A DNA stretch of 64,000 nt from Marivita sp046591575. Lineage in GTDB: Bacteria; Pseudomonadota; Alphaproteobacteria; Rhodobacterales; Rhodobacteraceae. The position numbers were made by a program, and so were the translations under genes. This document shows positions 56,440-64,000 of this stretch, in pieces (the first letter of the stretch is position 1; each line of letters starts with the position of its first letter). The stretch is taken from NCBI RefSeq assembly GCF_046591575.1, contig NZ_JBIQWA010000008.1, positions 146,761-210,760 on the forward strand, given 5' to 3'. The notes under the pieces were generated by a model. The model did no database searches. It was not told the origin of the DNA and saw only the letters and a program-made list of their open reading frames with translations.

Positions 56440-57897
56440 ATGGACAGTATTCCATGGATCAACTGGCTGATCATGGCCGCGTCCTTTGTCGCGCTGATCT
56501 GGCTGGGTTGGAAATCAAGCAAAGTCGTACATTCCAACAATGATGATGAAAGCGGCTTTCTGGTTGCCGGTCGGTCGCTTGGCCCATTTGTCGGTGCCGC
56601 GACAATTGTGGCGACCGGTTATTCCGGCTGGGGCTTCATGGGCTCGCCGGGTGTTGCGTATGAATTCGGCGCGATCGAAATTCTGGGCAATTTCATGTTT
56701 GCCCCCGCGATGGTGATTGCCGTTTTGTTCTTTGCCAAGTTCCTGTCGCGCCGTGCCGCCGACATGGGCAGTAACACGATTCCGGAATACGCCGCCAATC
56801 TGCATGGTACCGGTGGTCTGTCCAGGCTGGTTCAGGGTGTCGCCGCGCTTGTGACAATCGTGCTTCTGCTGGTGTTTCTCACCAGCCAGATCAAGGCGGT
56901 CGGTATCCTGGCCGCGGGTTGGCTTGACTTGCCGCAGGTCTGGGGTGCCACTGTGATGATCTCTATCATCATCTTGTATACGGTTTTGGGAGGGCTGACA
57001 GCCGTTGCCTGGACCGACACCCTGATGTTGATGGGTATGCTGATTGCAGCGCTGATCGTCTGTATCCAGATGTTCAGTGATATTCCCCTGACACAAATGA
57101 TTGCGCAACTGAACGAAGTTGATCCCAATCTTGTAAACCCTGTGACCTCTGATCCGTATGGTCAGGCCAAAGGGGCTGTCTATCTTGTCTTGCCTTATGC
57201 CTTCATGTTCTCGGCTGTTCTGCCCTATATGGCTGTCCGGTTCCTGGCATTCCGCGCGGACGTAAAGTTCTCGACCGTCGCGCTCTATGTTGCGCCGTTT
57301 GCCTGTATTCTATCGCTGATCCCGATTGTCGGCCTCTACATGCGGTTGAAGATGCCAGAGCTTGCCGAGGCGGATCAGGCCATGCCGGTTTACCTTGAGA
57401 CGTTCCTACATCCCGTTTTGGGCGGTTTCATCACGCTGTGCATCCTCTTTGCGATGCAGTCCACGGCAAACTCGCTGTTGCACACGGTGGCATCGGCCGC
57501 ATCACACGATCTGCGCAGAGCGCTTTTCCCAGGCCACGAAAATCCGAAGACGACATTGTTTATCAACCGGATGGCGGTTGTGGTGTTCGGCCTGATCGGC
57601 CTGCTGATGATGATCTACGCGCCACCGTTTTTCCTGTCCTGGTTGGGTATTCTGGGCACGGGGACGTTGCTCGCCGCCCTTGTTGGACCGATCTTTGTCT
57701 CGGCCTTCTGGCGCGGCAACGCTTACGGTGCCTTGGCTGCCATGATCGGAGGATTCTGCACGTCAGGCTATCTTTTGGTCTGGGGCGATGCGGGCTGGGT
57801 TGTCGGGCCTCTGGTCGGATGCGCCGTATCAACCGCGCTTTATGTCGGAGTGAGCGTTGTGACATTCGGTCAGGATAAGCGCGTCGTTACCGCCTGA
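56440..57897 (+). CDS. Sodium:solute symporter, probable creatine or related amine/guanidino uptake
   Basis: The protein has 485 residues from ATG 56440, preceded by GGAGGAGG. About thirteen spans are present. SSS-family motifs include ESGFLVAGRSLGPFVGAATI and ATGYSGWGFMGSPGVAYEFG near the N-terminus, the sodium-site region of the fifth to eighth spans, and LGGFITLCILFAMQSTANSL late. Position between creatinase and sarcosine oxidase genes makes creatine, or another precursor of sarcosine, the likely cargo. The substrate is inferred from context only. Confidence 0.87.
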   Translation: MDSIPWINWLIMAASFVALIWLGWKSSKVVHSNNDDESGFLVAGRSLGPFVGAATIVATGYSGWGFMGSPGVAYEFGAIEILGNFMFAPAMVIAVLFFAKFLSRRAADMGSNTIPEYAANLHGTGGLSRLVQGVAALVTIVLLLVFLTSQIKAVGILAAGWLDLPQVWGATVMISIIILYTVLGGLTAVAWTDTLMLMGMLIAALIVCIQMFSDIPLTQMIAQLNEVDPNLVNPVTSDPYGQAKGAVYLVLPYAFMFSAVLPYMAVRFLAFRADVKFSTVALYVAPFACILSLIPIVGLYMRLKMPELAEADQAMPVYLETFLHPVLGGFITLCILFAMQSTANSLLHTVASAASHDLRRALFPGHENPKTTLFINRMAVVVFGLIGLLMMIYAPPFFLSWLGILGTGTLLAALVGPIFVSAFWRGNAYGALAAMIGGFCTSGYLLVWGDAGWVVGPLVGCAVSTALYVGVSVVTFGQDKRVVTA

Positions 57898-57923
57898 TCC
57901 GCGCATCTCCAATCACACCCTGG

Positions 57924-57952
57924 AAAGGCAGGCTGCCAAAGCCTGCCTTTTT
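57924..57952. terminator. Rho-independent terminator after the symporter gene
   Basis: AAAGGCAGGC (57924-57933) pairs with GCCTGCCTTT (57941-57950) around a 7-base loop and is followed by more T. The A-rich left arm allows it to work for the leftward gene ending at 57962 as well. Confidence 0.88.
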
Positions 57953-57961
57953 CATTGGCAT

Positions 57962-58582
57962 TCAAACCAATGCGTCCGCCTCGCTTTTCTCTCGCAGCGC
58001 CCAAAAGACCAGCAAGGGGTGATCCCCGGAGCGCATTGAATGAAGGATATTGTGGGGATTGTAAAAGGTTTCACCCCTCGTCACATCCACCCACGGGTTG
58101 CGGCCCTGTCTAAACCCGCCCTGTGTCATCACCAGATAGGTTTCTTCCGGCGTATGCCGATGATCGGGGTAAAGCACATGTGGTGCCAACAATGAAACAC
58201 CCAGCCAAACATCTGTGCGCTGTTCCAATCCCCCGGGCCCCACAATGATCGTATTGGCATGATTTTCGCCAAAATTCTCACTGGCCCCGGTCCAATCGCC
58301 TTGCCGCCTTTGCCAAACCAAAGTCGGCTCAAGCGCTAAAAACCGCGTCATAACATGCTGCAGATCATGCTCATCCTTGGCCTGTGACGACGGCTTCAGG
58401 TCGTCCAGAACACCGCAGATCGGCAATCTGCGGCCCGTTGCAAGGGCTGGATGCTCTACGCTTTCCAGATCTGCAAAGATCTTATGCAAAGAGACGATGG
58501 CGGCCGCATCTCTTGTGCGCGCGAAATAGGCATCCCCGAGGGCATCAAGAAAGGCCTGTAAAGGGGCGTGGCGTGTTTCCAT
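57962..58582 (-). CDS. DMSP lyase family cupin (DddQ/DddL-like)
   Basis: The protein has 206 residues from ATG 58582 with GGAG upstream on its strand. The C-terminal cupin has LGVSLLAPHVLYPDHRHTPE, ETYLVM, then ETFYNPHNILHSMRSGDHPL and LVFWALREK. Candidate metal and catalytic residues are Tyr138, His141, His143, Glu147, Tyr149 and His181. This is the pattern of the dimethylsulfoniopropionate lyase family, which splits DMSP to dimethyl sulfide and acrylate. The N-terminal helical domain fits. It stands alone, opposite to its neighbours, and lies beside a broken regulator gene. DddQ versus DddL cannot be settled, and a non-lyase cupin is possible. Confidence 0.65.
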   Translation of the reverse strand: METRHAPLQAFLDALGDAYFARTRDAAAIVSLHKIFADLESVEHPALATGRRLPICGVLDDLKPSSQAKDEHDLQHVMTRFLALEPTLVWQRRQGDWTGASENFGENHANTIIVGPGGLEQRTDVWLGVSLLAPHVLYPDHRHTPEETYLVMTQGGFRQGRNPWVDVTRGETFYNPHNILHSMRSGDHPLLVFWALREKSEADALV

Positions 58583-58608
58583 TTTGGATCTCCGAAAGGC
58601 GATGCAGG

Positions 58609-58803
58609 TCAAGCTGGCTCTACCTCGTAGGCTATGTCTCCAAGACCCTTCCATTTGCACAGTATAGGTCTTGATCTGTCGCCTTCGTCTGAAGCGAGTC
58701 TTAGGACGTCTAGGAAGTTGGCGAATGCGCATAGGGTGAACTTTTTGGTGAGGATGAACCCGACGCGGAGGCGTGGTTTGTGGTTGGTGTTGAGGTGTGT
58801 CAT
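58609..58803 (-). pseudogene. Remnant N-terminus of a GlxA-type AraC-family regulator
   Basis: These 64 codons open with a typical GlxA-family start: KPRLRVGFILTKKFTLCAF, then ANFLDVLRLASDEGDRSRPI and LCKW. Intact proteins of this group run to about 320 residues with a class I amidotransferase-like domain and an AraC DNA-binding domain. Here similarity ends near residue 51 (about 58650) and the frame stops at 58609, before the DMSP-lyase-like gene. Intact GlxA-type regulators are commonly found next to sarcosine oxidase operons, which fits the divergent soxB at 58907. It looks like the left part of a gene cut by deletion or insertion. Confidence 0.7.
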
Positions 58804-58906
58804 GGCGTGAATATAACGCGAGTCTGGCGGGGATATACAGTGCTGGAGCTGAGACCTGTGTAGGGTGTTTCGATCCTGGTATTTTCCCGCTCAGAAAGAC
58901 AGCCTC

Positions 58907-60160
58907 ATGACCCATTTCTCTGCGATGTCGCTTCTCAAGAATGCTTTGTCCGGCCACAAGAACTGGCCCGAGCAATGGCCCGACAAACAGCCCAAAGACG
59001 AATATGATGTGATCATTGTCGGCGCGGGCGGTCATGGTCTGGGGGCTGCGTATTATCTGGCCAAGGAACATGGCATCACCAATGTTGCGGTGATCGAGAA
59101 GGGCTGGCTGGGCGGTGGCAACACCGGGCGCAACACGACGATTATCCGGTCGAACTATCTTTATGACGAAAGCGCCAAGCTTTATGATCACGCGCTGGAT
59201 CTGTGGGACAATCTGTCGACCGAACTGAACTACAACGTGATGTATTCCAAGCGCGGCGTGATGATGCTGGCGCATAATGTGCATGATGTGCAGAGCTTCC
59301 AGCGCCACATTCACGCCAACCGCCTGAACGGGGTGGACAACCAGTGGCTGACGCCGAAACAGGCCAAGGAATTCTGCCCGCCGCTGAACATCTCGCCGGA
59401 TGCGCGCTATCCGGTGATGGGGGCTGCGCTGCAAAAGCGCGCCGGGACCGCGCGGCATGACGCGGTGGCCTGGGGCTATGCCCGTGCGGCGGCCAAGCGG
59501 GGCGTGGACATCATCCAGAACTGCCCGGTGATCGCGATCCGGCGCGGTGCCGATGGGTCGGTTGAGGGTGTTGATACGGCCAAGGGGTTCATCAAGGCCA
59601 AGAAAGTTGCGGTCTCGGCTGCTGGTCACACATCGGTTGTCATGGACAGTGCGGGCGTGCGGATGCCGCTGGAAAGCTATCCGCTGCAGGCGTTGGTGTC
59701 CGAGCCGATCAAGCCGGTTTTCCCCTGCGTTGTGATGTCCAACACCGTGCATGCCTATATCAGCCAGTCCGACAAGGGCGAATTGGTCATCGGGTCGGGC
59801 ACCGACCAGTATACCAGCTATTCGCAGCGCGGCGGCCTGCCGTTGATCGAACACACGGTCTCGGCGATTTGCGAGGTGTTCCCGATCTTCAACCGCATGC
59901 GGATGCTGCGCAAATGGGGTGGCATCGTGGATGTGACGCCGGACCGGTCGGCCATTCTGGGCAAGACCCCGGTCAAGGGTCTGTACGTCAACTGCGGCTG
60001 GGGCACGGGCGGGTTCAAGGCGACACCGGGGGCGGCGCATACGCTGGCCTGGACCGTGGCCAAGGACGAGCCGCACCCGGTCAACGCGCCGTTTACGCTT
60101 GAACGCTTTACCACCGGCCGTCTGATCGACGAAGCCGCTGCTGCCGCTGTGGCACATTAA
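58907..60160 (+). CDS. soxB: Heterotetrameric sarcosine oxidase subunit beta SoxB
   Basis: The protein has 417 residues from ATG 58907. The FAD-binding motif is YDVIIVGAGGHGLGAAYYLA with its acidic end VIEKGWLGGGNTGRNTTIIR. The substrate domain includes RGVMMLAHNVHDVQSFQRHI and KWGGIVDVTPDRSAILGKTP. The C-terminal FAD loop is VNCGWGTGGFKATPGAAHTL. Covalent FMN in this family is carried on a His of this subunit. SoxB oxidises sarcosine. It begins the soxBDAG operon. Confidence 0.95.
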   Translation: MTHFSAMSLLKNALSGHKNWPEQWPDKQPKDEYDVIIVGAGGHGLGAAYYLAKEHGITNVAVIEKGWLGGGNTGRNTTIIRSNYLYDESAKLYDHALDLWDNLSTELNYNVMYSKRGVMMLAHNVHDVQSFQRHIHANRLNGVDNQWLTPKQAKEFCPPLNISPDARYPVMGAALQKRAGTARHDAVAWGYARAAAKRGVDIIQNCPVIAIRRGADGSVEGVDTAKGFIKAKKVAVSAAGHTSVVMDSAGVRMPLESYPLQALVSEPIKPVFPCVVMSNTVHAYISQSDKGELVIGSGTDQYTSYSQRGGLPLIEHTVSAICEVFPIFNRMRMLRKWGGIVDVTPDRSAILGKTPVKGLYVNCGWGTGGFKATPGAAHTLAWTVAKDEPHPVNAPFTLERFTTGRLIDEAAAAAVAH

Positions 60161-60173
60161 GGGAGGACCACCG

Positions 60174-60473
60174 ATGCTTTTGATTCATTGCCCCTATTGC
60201 GACGATACGCTTCCCGAACTGGAATTTGCCTATGCCGGTGAAGCCCATATCAGCCGCCCTGCCGATCCGTCGAAACTGAGCGACGAAGAATGGCGCGATT
60301 TTCTGTTCATCCGCACCAATGTCAAAGGAGTGCATGCCGAACGCTGGCGTCACATCAACGGCTGCGGGCGGTTTTTCAACGCGCTGCGCGACACGGTCAG
60401 CGACCGTTTCCTGACCACCTACAAGGCCGGTGAGTCCCGTCCTGACATGACCGAACTGGAGGCCGCAGAATGA
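60174..60473 (+). CDS. soxD: Sarcosine oxidase subunit delta SoxD
   Basis: The protein has 99 residues. It starts with the zinc-type HCPYC motif (LLIHCPYCDDTLPELEFAYA) and continues with ISRPADPSKLSDEEWRDFLF and RTNVKGVHAERWRHINGCGR, containing further Cys/His zinc ligands. It is the small zinc-binding subunit of the heterotetramer. GGAGG precedes the start, and the end overlaps soxA by ATGA. Confidence 0.95.
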   Translation: MLLIHCPYCDDTLPELEFAYAGEAHISRPADPSKLSDEEWRDFLFIRTNVKGVHAERWRHINGCGRFFNALRDTVSDRFLTTYKAGESRPDMTELEAAE

Positions 60474-63472
60474 CCGAGTATCGCGTAAAAGGCCGGGGCC
60501 GTGTGAACACGGACAAGCCTGTCAAGTTCAGCTTTGACGACCAGACCTATCAGGGGTTCGAGGGCGACACCGTGGCCTCGGCCTTGCTGGCCAATGGGGT
60601 GCACCTCATGGGGCGCAGCTTTAAGTATCACCGCCCGCGCGGCGTGGTCACGGCCAGTTCGGAAGAGCCCAACGCGCTGATCGGGACAACCCGGGGGCGG
60701 GGCCGGTTCGAGCCGAACACCCGCGCCACGATGCAAGAGATTTATCCCGGCCTCAAAACCGAGAGCCAGAACAAATGGCCCAGCCTCAAGTTCGATCTGG
60801 GCGCGATCAATGACCGGCTTTATATGTTGTTCTCGGCCGGGTTTTATTACAAGACCTTCATGTGGCCGCGCAGCTTTTGGGACAGTGTCTACGAGCCGCT
60901 GATCCGCAAGGCGGCGGGCCTGGGCAAAGCCCCCACCCATGTTGACCCCGACACCTATGCCAGCCGGTATCTGCATTGCGATGTGCTGGTTGTGGGCTCT
61001 GGCCCGTCTGGCATTGCGGCGGCTCTGGCGGCCGGGCGTGCCGGGTCCAAGGTTGTTCTGGTTGATGAAAACCCGGAAATGGGCGGCACGCTTCTGTCCG
61101 AACCATCGGTGTCGATCGACGGCCAGCCCGCATGGGACTGGCTGGACGGGGCTTTGGCCGAACTGGATCGGATGGCCAATGTCACCCGCATGACGCGGAC
61201 CACGGCGATGGGGTATTACCACCAGAACATGATCGGTCTGGTGCAAAAGCTGACCGACCACATGGCGGATGTGCCCGAAGGCGCGCCGCGCGAACGGATG
61301 TGGCGGGTGCGCGCCAAAGAGGTGGTTCTGGCGCAGGGTGCGATCGAACGCCCGATGGTGTTTGACGGCAATGACACACCCGGCATCCTGATGGCGGGGG
61401 CCGCGCAGACCTTCCTCAACCGCTTTGGCGTGTTGGTGGGCAAGAAACCCGTCGTTCTGACCAGCCATGACAGCGCCTGGTACAGCGCGTTTGATATGGC
61501 CGATGCGGGCGCAAAGGTTGTGGCGATTGTCGACACGCGGGACGATGTGCCCCAGGCCTTGCAGGACGCAGCCAAGGACCGCGGCATCAAGACCTATCTT
61601 GGCTACACCGCCACCGGCACCAAGGGCCGCCTGCGGGTCAGTGCGCTGCGGGTGAACCCGGTGCGCAACGGCAAGGTCGGGTCTGCTCATCTGTTGTTCT
61701 GTGACGCCGTACTGGTGTGTGGCGGCTGGACACCGTCGCTGCATCTCTTCTCGCACACCAAGGGATCGCTGGACTGGGACGCCGAGGCCAAGGCCTATCT
61801 GCCCGGTCACAAGACCGAGGATGTGCACATTGCAGGTGCGGGTCGCGGGCTTTGGGGTATCGCCGCCGCACTGGAAGACGGCACCAAGGCCGGGGCCGAC
61901 GCGGTTGCATCGCTGGGTGGCACAGCGGGTGCTGCGACCTATGAGGTGGCCGATGACCGCACCGGCACCGGCATCACCCAGAAGGAACTGCCGACCGATC
62001 GCAGCCCCGGCAAGGCCAAGGCCTTTGTCGACTTCCAGAACGATGTGACCGCCAAGGATATCCGTCTGGCCGTGCGCGAGGGCATGAAATCCATCGAACA
62101 TGTCAAGCGCTACACCACCAACGGCATGGCGACCGATCAGGGCAAGCTGTCGAACATGAACGGGCTGACCATTGCCGCCGATGCGTTGGGCAAGGACGCC
62201 CCGCAGGTGGGTCTGACCACGTTCCGTCCGCCTTATACGCCCACCACCTTTGGCGCGTTCTGCGGCTATCACAAGGGGGCGCATTTTGAGGTGACGCGCA
62301 AAACGCCCATCGATGCCTGGGCCGAAGAGCATGGGGCCGAGTTCGAACCGGTCGCGCTGTGGCGGCGGGCCTGGTACTTCCCCAAGGCGGGCGAGGATAT
62401 GCACAAGGCGGTGGCGCGCGAATGCAAGGCGACGCGCGAGAGCCTCGGTATCTTTGACGCCTCTACCCTGGGCAAGATCGAGGTCTCTGGCCCCGATGCG
62501 ACCGAGTTCATGAACCGCATGTATACCAACCCCTGGACCAAGCTGGGTGTGGGCCGCGCGCGCTATGGCCTGCTGTTGGGCGAGGACGGGTTCATCCGTG
62601 ACGACGGCGTCATTGGCCGGATGCGCGATGACCTGTTCCATGTCACCACGACGACGGGCGGGGCACCCCGGGTGCTGAACATGATGGAGGATTACCTGCA
62701 GACCGAATGGCCTGACCTCAAGGTCTGGCTGACCTCCACCACCGAGGAATGGGCCACCATCGCGCTCAACGGTCCAAACGCACGCAAGCTGCTGGCGCCG
62801 TTTGTCGAGGGCATTGATATGTCCGGCGAAGCGTTCCCGCATATGTCGGTGCGCGAATGTACCGTCGCGGGCTTCCCGTCGCGGCTCTTCCGGATCAGCT
62901 TTACCGGCGAGCTGGGCTTTGAAATCAACGTGCCTGCGCGTCACGGTAAAGAACTTTGGGAAAAGCTGTGGGAGGCCGGTCAGCAATACGACATCTGCCC
63001 CTATGGCACCGAAACCATGCACGTGTTGCGCGCCGAAAAAGGCTTTATCATTGTCGGTCAGGACACTGATGGCACGGTCACCCCGCAGGATGCGGGCATC
63101 GGCTGGGCGATTGGCAAGAAAAAGCTCGACTTTGTGGGCAAGCGGTCGCTTGATCGCCCCGATATCGTGGCCCCGAACCGCAAGCAGCTGGTTGGTCTTC
63201 TGACAGACGACCCCAAAACCGTGCTGGTCGAAGGCGCACAGATTGTGGACGACCCGAAACAGGCCAAGCCGATGAAGATGATCGGGCATGTGACCTCGTC
63301 TTACTGGTCAGAGGCTCTGGGCCGGTCCATTGCGATGGCGGTGGTCGAAGGCGGGTTCGACCGCATGGATGACACGCTGCACATCCCCACCGAAAATGGT
63401 GAGGCCGTTCCGGCCAAAGTCACCTCAACCGTGTTTTATGACCCGGCGGGCGACCGCCTCAAGGTCGAGTGA
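60470..63472 (+). CDS. soxA: Sarcosine oxidase subunit alpha SoxA
   Basis: The protein has 1000 residues, normal for the family. An N-terminal ferredoxin-like/FAD part has KFSFDDQTYQGFEGDTVASA. A dinucleotide-binding domain begins CDVLVVGSGPSGIAAALAAG. The C-terminal half is an aminomethyltransferase (GcvT) domain that binds tetrahydrofolate, with ATRESLGIFDASTLGKIEVS and LFRISFTGELGFEINVPARH. It passes the methylene unit to tetrahydrofolate, giving glycine and 5,10-methylene-THF. It lies 13 nt before soxG. Confidence 0.96.
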   Translation: MTEYRVKGRGRVNTDKPVKFSFDDQTYQGFEGDTVASALLANGVHLMGRSFKYHRPRGVVTASSEEPNALIGTTRGRGRFEPNTRATMQEIYPGLKTESQNKWPSLKFDLGAINDRLYMLFSAGFYYKTFMWPRSFWDSVYEPLIRKAAGLGKAPTHVDPDTYASRYLHCDVLVVGSGPSGIAAALAAGRAGSKVVLVDENPEMGGTLLSEPSVSIDGQPAWDWLDGALAELDRMANVTRMTRTTAMGYYHQNMIGLVQKLTDHMADVPEGAPRERMWRVRAKEVVLAQGAIERPMVFDGNDTPGILMAGAAQTFLNRFGVLVGKKPVVLTSHDSAWYSAFDMADAGAKVVAIVDTRDDVPQALQDAAKDRGIKTYLGYTATGTKGRLRVSALRVNPVRNGKVGSAHLLFCDAVLVCGGWTPSLHLFSHTKGSLDWDAEAKAYLPGHKTEDVHIAGAGRGLWGIAAALEDGTKAGADAVASLGGTAGAATYEVADDRTGTGITQKELPTDRSPGKAKAFVDFQNDVTAKDIRLAVREGMKSIEHVKRYTTNGMATDQGKLSNMNGLTIAADALGKDAPQVGLTTFRPPYTPTTFGAFCGYHKGAHFEVTRKTPIDAWAEEHGAEFEPVALWRRAWYFPKAGEDMHKAVARECKATRESLGIFDASTLGKIEVSGPDATEFMNRMYTNPWTKLGVGRARYGLLLGEDGFIRDDGVIGRMRDDLFHVTTTTGGAPRVLNMMEDYLQTEWPDLKVWLTSTTEEWATIALNGPNARKLLAPFVEGIDMSGEAFPHMSVRECTVAGFPSRLFRISFTGELGFEINVPARHGKELWEKLWEAGQQYDICPYGTETMHVLRAEKGFIIVGQDTDGTVTPQDAGIGWAIGKKKLDFVGKRSLDRPDIVAPNRKQLVGLLTDDPKTVLVEGAQIVDDPKQAKPMKMIGHVTSSYWSEALGRSIAMAVVEGGFDRMDDTLHIPTENGEAVPAKVTSTVFYDPAGDRLKVE

Positions 63473-63485
63473 GGAGGGCAAACCC

Positions 63486-64000
63486 ATGAATGCTCCGGTA
63501 ACATCTTTCGACACCGTATCGGTGACCATCCTGCCACCCGTGGCCCGCTTTAATCTGCGCATTGCGCCGGCCGACCTGGCCAAAGCCTCGGCGGCTTTCG
63601 GGCTCGACCTGCCCGGCAAGATCGGGCAGGGCAGCCGCAAGGACACCCGCGCCGCCTATTGCATCGGCCCCGATGAATGGCTGCTGCACGCCGCCGAAGA
63701 GGACCAGCAGGCCATCGTATCGGCCTTTGATGCCCTGCGCGACGACACCGCCCACAGCCTCGTGGTGATCTCGGACCGCGAAGTGACCATCGAACTCACA
63801 GGCCCCTCCGCCGCAGACCTGCTCTCGGTCGGATGCCCCCTCGACCTGTCCCGCATCCCAGCAGGCAGCGCCAAGCGGACAGTCTTCGACTACGCACAGA
63901 TCACCCTCATCCGAGACGCCGAAGACACATTCCGCATCGAAGTCTGGCGATCATACCTCCCGCATGTCCACGGCATCCTGAACATCGCGGCGAGGGAATT
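63486..64000 (+). CDS. soxG: Sarcosine oxidase subunit gamma SoxG (cut by window end)
   Basis: There are 171 codons from ATG 63486 to the window edge with no stop, so the last part (probably about ten residues) is missing. Family segments are KDTRAAYCIGPDEWLLHAAE and TIELTGPSAADLLSVGCPLD, then FRIEVWRSYLPHVHGILNIA. SoxG stabilises the tetramer and resembles a small GcvT-like fold. GGAGGG precedes the start. Confidence 0.94.
   Translation, partial: MNAPVTSFDTVSVTILPPVARFNLRIAPADLAKASAAFGLDLPGKIGQGSRKDTRAAYCIGPDEWLLHAAEEDQQAIVSAFDALRDDTAHSLVVISDREVTIELTGPSAADLLSVGCPLDLSRIPAGSAKRTVFDYAQITLIRDAEDTFRIEVWRSYLPHVHGILNIAARE

Noticed and set aside
58583..60157. An N-terminal extension of the DMSP-lyase-like gene running antisense to soxB
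   Set aside because: The cupin protein starts at ATG 58582 with a ribosome site. The extension is a shadow of soxB and of the regulator remnant in another frame.
60419..63289. A 956-codon open frame on the minus strand
   Set aside because: It is antisense to soxA, whose domains are unmistakable. The translated antisense sequence is His/Arg/Gly-rich with no family pattern. It arises from GC-rich codon bias.

Overview
The window looks like chromosomal or large-plasmid DNA from a marine roseobacter-type alphaproteobacterium (Rhodobacterales). The reasons are the GC-rich coding bias, the soxBDAG sarcosine oxidase operon, a DMSP-lyase-family cupin, an ectABC-ask operon, TRAP transporters, and a denitrification cluster laid out as in Paracoccus (nirX/nirI beside nirSECFDLGHJN). 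The genus cannot be fixed from the sequence alone. No tRNA, rRNA, CRISPR array or intact insertion sequence was seen.

Region 1 (1-13.5 kb) is one end of a non-flagellar type III secretion system (T3SS). It holds sctU with its NPTH self-cleavage motif, a very large SctD-like ring protein, a GspD-like secretin, and a small-protein/needle/TPR trio in YscE-YscF-YscG order. It also holds an SctX/SctY-like pair, three CesT-like chaperones and a candidate secreted substrate. The export-apparatus genes sctV, N, Q, R, S, T, J and L are absent and probably lie left of position 1. The region ends with a frameshifted secreted repeat protein.

Region 2 (13.6-24.3 kb) carries a cation diffusion facilitator, a YhiI-RbbA-YhhJ-type ABC exporter operon, and a leftward amidase/TRAP-transporter operon with a tiny coupled membrane-protein gene.

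Region 3 (24.6-29.0 kb) is the ectoine operon ectA-ectB-ectC-ask, read leftward from a divergent MarR-type ectR. A palindrome between them is a candidate operator.

Region 4 (29.1-43.5 kb) makes cytochrome cd1 nitrite reductase. It includes nirX, two Crp/Fnr regulators, a DUF4202 gene, nirI, and the divergent nirS-nirE-nirC-nirF-nirDL-nirG-nirH-nirJ-nirN operon for the enzyme and its heme d1. FNR/NNR-like boxes lie upstream of nirX and between nirI and nirS. A strong hairpin separates nirS from the d1 genes.

Region 5 (43.5-53.5 kb) is a TMAO-type respiratory module. TorT, TorS and TorR form the sensory system. The molybdoenzyme carries its own C-terminal cytochrome c domain, and no torC or torD is seen. 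The cofactor genes moeA, a DUF2478 gene and moaA follow directly.

Region 6 (53.6-64 kb) is a catabolic island: a LysR regulator, creatinase, a 35-residue accessory peptide, a sodium:solute symporter, a DMSP-lyase-family cupin, the broken N-terminus of a GlxA-type regulator, and soxBDAG running off the right edge. Together they predict uptake of creatine, splitting to sarcosine plus urea, and oxidation of sarcosine to glycine. Rho-independent hairpins punctuate the island.
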